NCBI GenBank assembly: GCA_951799445.1
Contig: OX637295.1
Coordinates: 26,784,001 to 26,848,000, forward strand
DNA length: 64,000 nucleotides
DNA from: Pseudisothecium myosuroides
Lineage: Eukaryota > Streptophyta > Bryopsida > Hypnales > Lembophyllaceae
Reading direction: 5' to 3'
How positions within the stretch are numbered: position 1 is the first letter of the stretch; each line of letters opens with the position of its first letter. A program made the position numbers and the translations under genes. This document shows positions 12,283 to 24,215 of this stretch, piece after piece. The notes beneath the pieces were generated by a model. The model searched no databases, was not told where the DNA came from, and saw only the letters and a program-made list of their open reading frames with translations.

Positions 12283-15200
12283 ATTATTCTTAGTTCAAAA
12301 AGGCCATGACCGTGGTTAGTGGCCACCAAATTAAAGTACTTCATTGAGTTTTGTTAACCAACTTTGCATTTAGTGTTAAGGTAGGAGGTTCTTAATGCAC
12401 CCATTTAAGAGCTGAAATTGAATTTGGATAGGCAAAACTTCTCGAAAGATAGATGGAAGTGGCATTTCACACATGCCTACATCATGAAATGTAAACTATT
12501 TGTATATTCTTGATATTGTTTATACAAAAAATTTCAATATTTGTACTAAGGATTGTGGATGACATAATATTCCAATACTATGAGTGTTTGTTTGTTGTAT
12601 GATTTCTACAAATGTATGAAATTGCTACTGAGAAGAATTGATTTTATTAGACTTGTTCTATTGATGTTATTGTTTGAAAATGAAAGAGGGTTTTATTGCA
12701 CAAAAAATGTGTTATAAAAAGCTATGCAAGCAAATATGGGAGATACCAGGAAGAAGGGGTGGAAAAATTCAAATTAGACATGTTTCATACAATGATGTCC
12801 ACTTTGAGTGCCTCCAAGTAGATTGCAAAGAAGAGGGGCTTCAACAACTTCTTAAAGGACCAAGTGCACAATTTGCTTTATAATGCAAAAAATATACTAG
12901 AAAAAATTGGAAAAGCGTATTGACCGAGAGATGGAACCTTTAGTCAAGTAATTGAACAGCTGAATTCTTTGTTGCATAAATGGGTTAATATTTGAGGAAC
13001 CAATAGGGATCTATAGGATGGTGGCAATCATAAGAGGGCTAAGCAGAGAGAAGAATTCAAATGTCTCACTTAATTGCCCTTCTTGATACCGCAAATGTCA
13101 TTGCTCTTGACAAGGATGTAAAGAGGGGTGGATATGCAAGTGTTTGAAGGGTTCACATTTTTTACAACTCTCAAAATATTAGATTGTTGGGAATTTGCGG
13201 CAAATTTGTCTCTTCATTATACAACAAAGTCCAACCTTGAAAATTAGAACATCAAAACAAGACAATGGTAGTAAAGATTGCTCATGCAAGTGAAGGATGA
13301 CACTTTGGAACGTTGGTGGTGGATGGATTCTAAAAATGCAGTTGCACAAAGAAGGTGTAGAGTTTGAGATTATTCTGCAAATGCAAAGAATTTTGGAAGA
13401 ATATGCAGTTGCAAAAATAGCTCAATGGATTAATGGAGAGTGCATGGTACATACGTTGCAATCCAATTGAGAGTGAAAGCTCAGTAAAGTACTCCATACA
13501 AGATTTTTGAAAAGGTATTTCATCTGTATATGAACAGATGTTGTGATAAAGAATGTCATCAAAGCAGAGGATCATTATATATAATAACTGAATTCATCAC
13601 AATGAGGGATTGATTACCTCAAGGGTACCAACTTGTGTAGCTCATATTGCATTAATAATGTATCCTTTTTATAATTTTTGGATTTATACAATGAAGTAAG
13701 GAAAAGGAAGGATACTCTAACCACTAAAGATGAAGAAGAGTTGAAACCACTTTCCACATTTTTACTTGGCCAATCCTTGATCCAAACTCCAAATGAGTTG
13801 ATTTTTGTCTTGTTAGAAAGATAGCTTGTTTCTTTACATGTTCTCAAAATTTCAAGGTCTAATTTTAAGAAATGAGTGACCAATATAAGTTTTAGTCAAA
13901 AGTAATCTCAGCCGTCGCCAAAACTACCCTCCTCCTATACTACCCACTTCTAACACTAATAACTTTGATTCTACAAGATTCAAATCCTTTGAATCTTGTC
14001 TTATGAAAAGCTAACTTACTAACCTGAGTGTCCTAAAAATCTCAAAGCATTTGGATCTATTCTGTAGAACAAACTTGCAAAAATCTGAATACAAATTCAA
14101 AGGAAAATAAGGGTTGATAAACCCTCTTCATTTCACAAAGATACCTATTTGAATACAAAAGATCAACCTCCTATTTTGCATTGGTGTTAATTAACACCTC
14201 TCAATCCAAAATCCACCATAGCTAATACTTCTAAGCAACACACACCACACGTAGGAGCAAAAGAAGAAGAAGGATAAGATGAGAGAGAGAGAAACAACAG
14301 AGGAAAGGCTAAAAACAAGGAAAGGGTCCCTCATGACCCTTCTTCACCCCACAACCTCCCTTATCCACTAAGCCCTTCATCTACATGCTAGTATTAGTCT
14401 TCAACTTCACACCGCCCTCACTCTTCCTATTCTTCACATCCTTTTAAGTCTTCAATCTCCTACAAATCTTCAATCTCCAACTTGTCTTAAGATTTGCTTT
14501 AATCTCCATTACATTTTTTCTTCATTTTTTAATTTTTTTTGGACTCTCCTAATGCTATTTGCTATTTGATTTGTATTTCCCTTTTCCAATTAATTTCATT
14601 AAATCCTTTTTAACTATTCTTTTAATCTAATTAGTTAGACTTCATTGTTATGGGTATTCTTAAATTTTAGATATTTCCTTTTAATTTCTAAATTTCCTCT
14701 AATTACTACTTTAAAACATTAAGTACACCTTATTTCATACCAAAACACATTGAAAGGCTCACACATAACACATGGTTGGCCAATATCGCATGAGCATTTT
14801 CAAACAGTGAATAAGTGTGGTAGTTCATTCTTGACATTTGTGACGCAATATGTAGATAGTAAGCCAATAGCACAATAGTGCAACAAGTAGTTAGAATAGT
14901 GGAGGAAATTTTGAAATGTAAGCTTTTAGATTTTTTTTTATATATATATATATTTATATACATGTACAAATTTGAGATGTTTATGATTATGTCTTAAAGT
15001 GGTTTTAAGAATGTGTTGATAAATTGTTAGCCATTAATTGCACAAAGTCTATTATATGAATTTCAGAACACATGTGAATGCCAAATACATGCCATTGGCT
15101 TGAGGGTTCTCCTCATACATGCCATGGCTGGGGTTCTCCTCAGCTTGAAGAAGTCTGGGACATGGAGGGCTTGGGCAAGCCATTAATTTCCCAAGCTCTA

Positions 15201-15373
15201 TTGCCCAGAAATGGGCGGCGATGCTCTCAGAAAAGTAGGTACAGTGCTTGGGGAAAGTAAGTGGTTAGAGACTCGGATTCATTTATGATTCAACAATGAC
15301 TTGACTGTGAAGTTTCAATGCTAGGGGACTCCCACATTCTAGGGAAGCAAAAGGGACCCCTCTATTTCTTACC
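12283..15373. other. AT-rich intergenic DNA
   Basis: No supported exon. A CT-rich tract spans about 14,330-14,560 and a TA microsatellite lies near 14,940-14,953. A short open frame at 12,674-12,883 has no family resemblance that I can see. Confidence 0.4.
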
Positions 15374-15883
15374 GGGCCACTTGTGGCTGGTTGTATCTTA
15401 TTTTTATTGGCAATGAAATTTAGTCTAATTTTATTTTTTATTTCTTTTGAAACAAATGAAACAGAATTTCATTGCTAAGGAAAGATACAAGATAGTTTAA
15501 TTTGTTTCAAAAAAATGAAGGAGACCCCCCTAGTTGTCTGGCATTGCTTAACAATGTTATGTACTGTGCTGACCACTAGATCCCCATCTTGTCCTATCGT
15601 GCACAAATCAGTGCACATAGCAACTAGCTGACTTTGTATATTTATGGTTTGTTATGTGAGAATAAAGCTTTGTCTACCTACAATGCCCTATAATGTCAGG
15701 GAATACCTATCAAAATTGGGAAGCACTAAAAGAGACAGAGCAGTACAGCCGACTCGTGTGCTTGAAGCTTTGGGGCTTTTGTAGTTCCATCCATGTGCAC
15801 CGTGGAGTATTTTTTTTGTTGAAACAAATGAAATGGAATTTCATTGCTAAATAAAGATACAATACCAACAGCCATAAGTGGCC
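15374..15883. repeat. Inverted-repeat element, about 510 bp
   Basis: Left arm 15,374-15,421 (GGGCCACTTGTGGCTG...) is the imperfect reverse complement of right arm 15,831-15,883 (...GCCATAAGTGGCCC). A second copy of the arm's inner part lies at about 15,450-15,500. The arms could form a hairpin in RNA. No target duplication was clear. Confidence 0.55.
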
Positions 15884-16102
15884 CACACTCTTCATTTTGT
15901 CCACAATGAATCTGCGGGACGTACCTCCTCAATGCCCTCATAGAAGATGTTTAGAATTGGTCCAGCCACCATTCATAAGACATGAGACTACATTGATTCT
16001 TGTATTTGTCTAGACTAGGTACACCATATAAGTGAACACACCGGGCACATCCAAGCACTCTTCCCTTGCTTGTCCCCATTTCAAGCATTAGCACTTGTAG
16101 TC

Positions 16103-17032
16103 ATGAATACCACGGTTGGAGAGGGTGCGTTCAGTAAGGCCTTACTGTTGGGTGAGAAGTACAAAGATGAGGTGATATCTTTAGCCAACAACTTCGGACC
16201 CTTCAAGCTACTTTTGGAGTCTGAAGAAGAGATGGAGAATCTAGAAACAAAGCATGGAACTAGTGATCGAATTGGTGGTGAGCTTGTTCCGCACTCTGAA
16301 GATGGATTTGAATTTATAGCGGGTGCTAGCTCGCTTGACTGCACAACTCCTTGCATGGGTGTGTTCAACAGTGTCTTGTTTTTAGATGAGAAGGATGAGG
16401 CCAAGCTTGTATCTTTAGATGATGTTTTTGAATCTTTTGAATTGGATATGTTATTGGAGTCCCAAGGGGTGATGGACAACAGCAGTGAGCACAAAACTGG
16501 ACATCTGGTTCAAGATAAGCTTGCTGTACACACTGAAGATGAGAAGGGTGTAGGGATTGCAACCATATGCCAAGGGTTTCGACCTTTTGAACCAATTCTG
16601 CTATCAGAGTTGGAAGGGGACGAAGATCACCACAGATTTGGGCAGTTAGTTCAAGATGAATTAACTCCACGCACTAAAGATTGGAAGGGCAAAGGGATTG
16701 CAACCGAGCCCTATTGCGTGGGCAAGGTGAAGAGCAACAAGGAAATACGAATTGGCAACAACCATCCAACACTGAAGCCCAAGCAAGAGCGTCATCAACC
16801 ATACACATTAGCCTTGCGCTCAAAGGTGACTCCATCAAATTACAAAATGTCCTACTGTGAGCTTCTTCGCCTAGGTCCTAAGTGTAACTCAAGGTACAAA
16901 AGGCAAGCTCAGCACATTTCAGGAGCATTCAAAAGTACATCATCCTTGTCAACCCCAAGCATTTCCAGTAATGTTCAGGGTTCAAATAGACCACCAACTG
17001 GATCGCAGGTGTTGAAGCCTTACAATAGGTGA
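16103..17032 (+). CDS. Unrecognised 309-residue protein with three related modules
   Basis: Open from the first ATG at 16,103 to a TGA at 17,030-17,032. The frame is also open upstream of this ATG to about 16,070, and a possible acceptor (CATTTCAAG, ~16,085) precedes it, so this may be a last exon. Three imperfect modules of ~45-50 residues occur at about 26-70, 103-154 and 155-200. Each ends in a variant of LVQDELTPRTKDWKGKGIAT (second: LVQDKLAVHTEDEKGVGIAT). The N-terminal half is acidic; the C-terminal ~110 residues are basic and Ser/Asn-rich with SYCELLRLGPKC. No transmembrane or signal segment is apparent. No family is recognised; a lineage-specific or transposon-derived protein is possible. 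Confidence 0.4.
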   Translation: MNTTVGEGAFSKALLLGEKYKDEVISLANNFGPFKLLLESEEEMENLETKHGTSDRIGGELVPHSEDGFEFIAGASSLDCTTPCMGVFNSVLFLDEKDEAKLVSLDDVFESFELDMLLESQGVMDNSSEHKTGHLVQDKLAVHTEDEKGVGIATICQGFRPFEPILLSELEGDEDHHRFGQLVQDELTPRTKDWKGKGIATEPYCVGKVKSNKEIRIGNNHPTLKPKQERHQPYTLALRSKVTPSNYKMSYCELLRLGPKCNSRYKRQAQHISGAFKSTSSLSTPSISSNVQGSNRPPTGSQVLKPYNR

Positions 17033-17162
17033 TTAGTCTAGAAATGCTAGGTGAGGGTGTCCAAAAGGTGCCGAGATAGTGATTTGGGGTAACTTCATGT
17101 CATATAGGCACTCTACATTTGGAAGCTTTCAGTTAGATCATGGAGTCAATTTTCAAAAGGCT

Positions 17163-17193
17163 GGGGTTTAGGGTTTAGGGTTTAGGGTTTAGG
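17163..17193 (+). repeat. Interstitial telomere-type repeat, four units
   Basis: Four consecutive GGGTTTA units, the standard plant telomere repeat, lie about 130 bp after the 16.1-kb ORF. This is typical of an interstitial telomere repeat or double-strand-break repair scar. Confidence 0.9.
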
Positions 17194-20100
17194 ACATCTT
17201 CATTCACACATCCACTGATGTGCACGATCTTGTACAGTAGGCACTATCAAACTTGTTTTTTTCCCTTAAGTTTAAGAAAAAATCAACTCCTATACATGGG
17301 TATAAACATTTGCAAGCATGATCATTTCATTCTTTTTGTCTGACAATATTATCTTGGACCTAGAAAAGCAATGTGCAGTCTCTAATATGGTTGTTGAAGG
17401 GTCTCGTGTGTGAAGGCCTGAAGGATGAGCCTTAACCAAGCTTCAAAATCGAGTGACATCTACTTTCAATAGCAATTTTAAAGATGCATTGTTAGATGTT
17501 TGTTGAATAACAAAAATGGAGTTGATGTTCAAAGCAACGTTATAAATGCCAATTTCAAGACTGCATCTTGACGGTTTAATTAGTCAAACTTTTTTTCCAC
17601 TCATTTTTCATTACTATTTCACATATTTCTTTTCAAATTCAATTAGAAATCACAAATGTAAAGAACTTTCATGTATTCAAAAATATTCAAACTATGTTCA
17701 AACTTTCATGTATTCAAAAATTATAGAATCATCCATAGCTTTAGTTTGGCAATTTGCTCTATTGGCTTAATTTGTTTGGCAGTCTTTTGATCAATAAGTG
17801 TCAAAACGATGTGATATAGGACATTCATGTTCATGAGGACACGCTAAAAAACATGCTAGCATTGTCTAAGACGTTCAAAAGAACTTGACCATGCCACATC
17901 AGCAAATGCTATAGTTTCTGCACTAGGTAACTTGAACGAATTCACTGTGAAGAAAGGTTAAACGTGGAGTCCAGCTACTGACCAGAGGAAAAGGGCAGCT
18001 GCTTTCAAAACCAAAACTAAGTATGGACGATGAATATGCGAAAGTGAATGAATTTATTCGTTGCTGTATCAATGAAGTTTAAAACGTCCATCCTGGAATT
18101 TTTGTATTGAATTAAAACAAGACCACACCTACTACTATTGTGTATATAATTATTGCATGCCAATGCTGAAGCTGCGGTGAATGAATGTATGGCATCATCT
18201 TTAGTTTAGACCGCCGTGTGTCCTGTGCCATGTGCTATTTGCTCATTTACAGTAACAGGTATAAAAACTCTTTAATTTTGTAATTTCTTAAAACTTTTAA
18301 ATTCAATATCTTTTATGCACAAAAGAGTGCAATGCATTTGTTGTGGTAAGGTAGGAGGCTCAAATTTTGGAGGGTCATTTAGAACCGTTGTATAGACTTG
18401 TCTCGAATGGACATGAGGTGGTCTTTAAATGGACCTTCTATAGTCATTGAATGGATCAATAAAAAAAATTATTATTAATTACAAGAGCCAATCGTTGTCT
18501 TGCTTTTCCCATTTCTCTCTAGAATTTGCAAGCGAATGGTTTATGGAAGACATAGGGTCATAAATAGGGACCTATGACACATCTTGTTTGAAAATTCATA
18601 GGTAATTCAAAAAATGCTTCAAAAAAACAAAACAATTTGTATTGCAATTAGAATCTAATTTTTTTGTTTGGAAAATGAGCAAAAAATAATCCCAAACAAG
18701 AAGCCACATGAAAAAGGAGGACCAGCCCTTAGATGCTTGCTTTTAGAGCCTCCTACCTTATGAGAAGTTGCATCCTTAATACAAAAGCAAAGCTTGATAC
18801 GTACATGAAAGATTGCAGTGATTTTATTTTGTTGTGTATAGAATGTGAATGTCAAGGTTTTCCCAAAGTTAAAGGACATTTAATTTAATCTTTGAATTCA
18901 CAAAAAAATTCAGCATTAAAATATTTCCAACATTTTTAGTCCTAAAGTTTGAAGGTCTTTTTTCCATGAAAAGCCACTCAAACCTGCCATTTCTATTGCA
19001 AAGAGTAAAAAACTTTTAAGGTTCTTTTTTTGTTATACTTAACCATAAGATTTTGCACTAGACTAGTCTATAAATGTGCAAAAGACAATTCAAAATTTTT
19101 GTCCTCATAGATTGCAAGATATTTGCATTTAAAGATAAGTTACAAATTTTTTGTCACCTTACTTGATTTGTTTTTTTGCCTTACAATTATCTTAACTTTG
19201 AACTTTGGCACTAATGATTTTAATTTTCTAATTCTTAATGCTAAAGAATTGAGTTGAAAATTGAGTGGTAAAAATTCAAAAGAAGAATGTTTAATTTTCA
19301 CTGATTAAAAACTTGTTGAAGAAATGCAAGTTCAAGATTGAAGCAAAAAATGAATTATTAAAAGCTCTCATATGGAATTAAAACACGCAATTATTCCAAC
19401 GTTGAGATTGTTGATATAAGCAAACTAAAACCTTAACTAAAGCTTTATCTAACTTCTTTATTTTCAAATTGTAAAAATTGCATTCAAGAATGAATTATAT
19501 TATTTATTATTTCAAGAATTTGCACAAGTATTCCCCAAACAAAGATTGTCCATAATTTTTTCATTGCTAGTCCAAATGAAATGAATCAAAGCTTCAAAGG
19601 TAGACAAAAATGTAATCCTTGAACAAAAAATTAAAAAATAAAATGAAACAATGATTTGTGTTTTTCTTGAATTGTCCCTAGAATTCTTTTTTGGATTTTG
19701 AGTTGCCATAATTTCTGCTCTTGGGAACTGGTTGAAATAAATATTAAATTTCAAAAAGCTAATTTGATTTTTGATTAGTAGAAGAAGTTTCCAAAAATCA
19801 TGTCAAAATTTGAGATTATACAAGCCTAACCAAATTTCTAAGAGTCCCCCGTAGGGACTTTGGATTTAGGAGTAAAAAAAAAGGACAATACTAATCCAAG
19901 GTTCTAAATTGTATATCATAGGATCTCAAAATTTTATTATTGTAATCATGTTGTCATAATTTTTTGAACCCTTAAATTTCCATAACTCTTTTTTCACTAA
20001 AAACATTCAAAAATTGCCATTTTTAGTATAAATACCAAATTTTTGGAAAAAAACATTTTTTGACACAAATAACCATAGGATCTTGTAGTATGCTGACTAA

Positions 20101-21543
20101 AGAACACATGGTATAAATTTCGAAGATTTCCACCATGTGGATTGCAAGATACAGGTATTCAAATTCACTTAAACCATTTTTTTGGCCCTCCAAAAAATAG
20201 GGCAAATGGACTTCCTAAGCTCACTTTTCTATGAAAAAATGTCCAAAACAATGGTGCTTTTTTGGATTTATTTTTTTTAATACAAATTGGCTACATCATT
20301 TGGAATTGTACAACATACGGTATAGGAATAAAATAGTAAGTAGAAAGAAGTTGAGAATGATTCAAAATACTAAATGTATAAGAATTGAGTTATAGGATTA
20401 AAAATGCTAATTCCAATAGTTACAATGTTGTAATAGACAATCTACATGCTATGATTTGTTTTTTTTCAAAAAATATTAAAACTTGAGTAAGATAAAGGAC
20501 TTCAAAGTTTATTTTAGAGTAGAAAATCCATAAGTGCTTGCAAACAAAAAACCTTCATAACTTTCATCTCATTGATCAAAATGAAATGATTCATCTTTCC
20601 ATGTACTTATAATTCCAAAAAGTCAATTTCAGACTCTTGTTTTTGAAAAAAGTGTTCTTTTTTATCTGGCCGGATTGTCCATTTACAAAAAGTAATAATA
20701 TATATGAGGCCACAACTTTTGATTCATATTTCCAAATGTCATGAAATTTAGTGTATATGAAAGGTATTCCTTGTCCCTGCCTTCCATTAAAATTTTAGTC
20801 TAGAATATGCAAATCCTCATTCACAAAAGTGAGCCCAAACTTTCTATATAACCAAAAAAAACATGTTGGTCTTTTAGGGGTTGTATACCATAGAAATCTA
20901 CACCTGAATGATTGGAAAATACTTGCATTTAGTTGAAATTTCTTGTGATATTGACATACCACCTTCAAGTTATGAACAAAAAATTAATAGTTCCAAGCCA
21001 AAAAATTGTTGCAATAAACACTTGTCCTTTAATTTTACTTTTGTCCCCTTGGCCTTGCATAAGTAGTTATTTACTCATAACTTTTGTATTGTATGTATGT
21101 TTTCTATGAAATTTGAAATGAAGGTATCAACGCTGGTTTTAGACATTGAATAATTTTATAAATCTTTTATAAATAATTTCCTATTTTAAAACTACCTTAG
21201 AATGGATGTCTACCGTGGCCATTTTGCAAGTTTTCTATATTTTTTCTAACCCTAAAATCTCTTCTTGGGGTTGTGTGACTTTAGTAGAACTCTTCATATC
21301 CCAATTTTCACCATAAAATTTGCATTTTATAAAAACAATAATGTGTCTAGCTTGCATATGTGCTCAAAGTGCCCAGCTTGCTATTTTTGCGCACGTGCAG
21401 AGAATACAATGTTTTTTCCCAAAAAAACTCTGTAACAAAAACAAGCATCTTTAAGTTAGCAAACTTTAAAAAAAATTATATTTTTAAAAAGTTGACTCTT
21501 TTGTAGTTTGCACTAATTGTCAATTCTCAAGCAATCAGCGACA
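17194..21543. other. AT-rich intergenic DNA with decayed repeats
   Basis: No supported exon. From about 18,942 (TTAGTCCTAAAGTTTGAAGG) and again from about 19,970 the sequence resembles the inner part of the TTAA-type MITE family (CACTCAAACCTGCCATTTCT), so much of 18.9-21.5 kb is probably old MITE or related transposon DNA. Confidence 0.45.
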
Positions 21544-22188
21544 TTAACCCCTAAATGCCCAAGGCCTATTTTGAGCCTCTTAGAATTTACTCTAAATTGA
21601 ACAAAAAGCCAACATTTTGATAAGTTGAATCAATTTTAAAAAAAAATTGTAATTGTACAAATTCAAACTAGACATGTTAGAGATCACATAGGAAAATAAA
21701 ATACAACAATATCATTTAAGGATTGAAAGATTATAATGTTTGATCATCAAGGTATTAAAACTATGAAAATCTTTGAGCTCTCTTTTTGCATCGCAAATCT
21801 AAAAATTTCAAGACCAAAAAATATGAGGTTGAAGGGCCTAACAAATATAACCCCGATCAATTTATGACTTCTAAAAATCTATTCTACAATTTTTTTAAAT
21901 GAATTTCTAGTGTGATTTTTCTCCAAGATCTAGTGTATTTGAAGCTCATTTCCAAGAGCCCTCAACACTACAAACAGTCAAGATTGCAATGGGTACCTTT
22001 GTAGAAAACTTTGAATAGAAAAATCATTATCATTCATTTTTAAAATCGGATTTTTGATGCTAAAACTAGACTTCAAAAAGAATTGATCAAAAATATAAAC
22101 TACTAAAAGTAGCAGTTTGATAAGGTTTTATTCAACTTCAAAGTTTCTTCGACACCACATTTAGGTGCCTTGGGCATTTAGGGGCTAA
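21544..22188. mobile_element. TTAA-flanked MITE, piggyBac-like, complete copy
   Basis: The left end reads TTAA then CCCCTAAATGCCCAAGGC. The right end is the exact complement of those 18 bases followed by CTAA, a one-base variant of TTAA. Flanking TTAA with CCC-initial terminal repeats is the hallmark of piggyBac-superfamily insertions. The element is 645 bp including the TTAA sites, AT-rich and without an ORF, so it is non-autonomous. A second intact copy lies at 29,236-29,813 and solo or decayed ends at 1,829, 4,306, 18,942 and 50,458. Superfamily assignment rests only on termini. Confidence 0.7.
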
Positions 22189-22542
22189 GTCCAATTCTCA
22201 CAAAATCTCTACGGGATTTCAGGTGGGCATTTCAGAATTAGGGTTTTCCATATCCGTCAACTCCGCTTGTCGGGTTTAAGGATTACAATTTCCTTGTAGA
22301 CTTTGGAAGTGCTCTAGAGCGTGTCAAGAATTATAGCAAGCTCAGGATTTCCTCTCTCAAACGGTGTGCTGGAGAATCGGACAGGTTGATTAGAATTTCT
22401 GAACTTGCTGGGAAAGAGTTGACTCTGTTGCACCCTGCTTTTGAATTTGGTGTCAAAATTTTTCTATCTGCTGCGGATTGTGGAGAGTTGGCGTGGAGAC
22501 GAGGTTTGAGAGTTTGTCGACGGCCTATTTGATTGAATCGCC
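22189..22542 (+). other. Upstream region of the 22.5-kb gene
   Basis: Between the MITE end and the ATG at 22,543. Less AT-rich than the MITE, as expected of a 5' leader, and it contains AATTAGGGTTTTCC, a motif common in plant leaders. No clear TATA box was found. Confidence 0.3.
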
Positions 22543-23565
22543 ATGGCTCTATTTGTGCCGACTGGAGTGAATGCGCAAACAGATGCTGAGAAGGCTGACT
22601 TGGATGCTATCGACGCCATTAAGGAATGCGCTACCGTTGAATTCAAGGTATGAAGCTTTGAATTGTATTTCTTGTCAACTCTAGGGTTTCATTTTTGCAC
22701 ACAAATTTCAATTTGCTCTTCAATTCCGCCTTTAGTCGTCCTCAGTATGCAGGACAAATTGGCATGCTGGAAGCTTCTCAAAACTACACATTTTGAGAGA
22801 GTGAGTTGGAACTACGACATCAGGGGGTGTTATCTCGGCTTGAACATTTTAGGGCATTTGGTATGTGCTTATGAATCTCGGAACTGTGCATGTGACTGGG
22901 AGTCTGGAATTGGGGTTCGGAATTGTGAGGCTTAGGATTGAAATACTAACAATCAGTGCACAGCAGTTCAGGAACTAGCTCCTGCTAGCCTCACATGGAA
23001 TTTTAAAGCCTCCCCACGATGTTGCTAGATTGCAAAAACGATTGCTCTTGCAATTGTATCGACACTTTCACGAGAATAGAGACTCGTGTGACATATTTGC
23101 GCCTGTTCAAATTTCATTTTGCATTGCTTAGAAATTCACTCCTAGAGCTACTCCTAGAGACTTAAACCTGCATCATCTCAGAGAATCACGCTTGGCGGGT
23201 TTCAAGATTTAGGGTTACATTTTTTGGGGGGCATTGGGGCATCAGGGGATGCGAAATGATAGAGTTCGAATTTTTAATGTCAGAATCGATCTTCTGTTAC
23301 ATTTTTGTCGACTTCGGAAGCAAATTGCGAATACTCTTCTGCCAAGAAAAACGGTTGCTTTCCCTCGAATTTTTAGGTCATCTTGTTCTTTAGCCAAGTC
23401 TTTCTGTCACTTTTGCAAAAAGAAAATCTTTCAGGCGTTGGCATCAAGTGCCAAGTGGTGTATCACTTTACTAACTCACATCGCTTGGGATTTTAGATTT
23501 TGCGAGAAGTAATGAAGGACAAGAATTGGACTCCATTGATGGTCGGAGACCAAACAAATTTTTGA
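22543..23565 (+). CDS. First exon, possibly two exons, of an unrecognised gene
   Basis: Exon 1 (22,543-22,647, 35 codons) starts at ATG in the context GCCATGGC, close to the plant Kozak consensus, and encodes MALFVPTGVNAQTDAEKADL and then DAIDAIKECATVEFK before a GTATGA donor. A likely second exon (23,497-23,565) follows a TACTAAC branch site 22 bases upstream of TTTTAG. In phase it reads ILREVMKDKNWTPLMV to a TGA at 23,563-23,565; if an intron starts at GTCGGA (about 23,542) the gene would continue. Soluble, acidic N terminus. I do not recognise the protein. Confidence 0.4.
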
Positions 23566-24215
23566 TCGATCGACTGATAGAGGATGCGATGAAGCTGTCA
23601 CACAATGGCGATTAAGTAAGACCTCTAGTCTGCTGGATTACTAAATACTCCAATTGTGTCCAATTTCTTGGATATTATGTTGGTTAAAGATTGGGATTGC
23701 TGATGAATGTTGTGATTTAGAATTCAGTTTGGGAAAGCAGTTTTAGCACTACCTTGTGTAATGAGGGAACAGTGCACTTATACTATATGTATGAGCCTTA
23801 ACATGTCATGGGCATCGATTTGTGAGATGTATTTGACAAGTTCCAGTACTTATGGTTCTTGACAATTACCCAAAATCGTCCACAGCTCACTTAGTGAAAA
23901 TTCTCCTGCAAATAATTTGTCAAAGGTCGTTACTAATTTTAGAAACCTTGGTGGTGTATTTGCAGATTTGTATCACAAAGATAAAGAAACTTGGTACGCA
24001 TGCCATCTTTTCCTGAATCTGGTCCTTACATTTGACTTTGTTGAATGCCTCATTAGACTGTGTCTCCTTTTAAATGTGAAAACTTGCAAAGCTAGAGCAG
24101 GAGACCTTCACGGCCATGGAAGTAGTAAAATGTAGAAGACGGCATTGATACAAGTAGTTTACCACGGCAGGGGATGACAGCAAGGCCAACTGCAAATCAT
24201 CCAGCGCCATCGCTA
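23566..24215. other. Intergenic DNA between convergent genes
   Basis: Lies between the end of the + strand gene candidate and the 3' end of the minus-strand WD40 gene. The two transcription units would be convergent. No separate gene seen. Confidence 0.4.
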
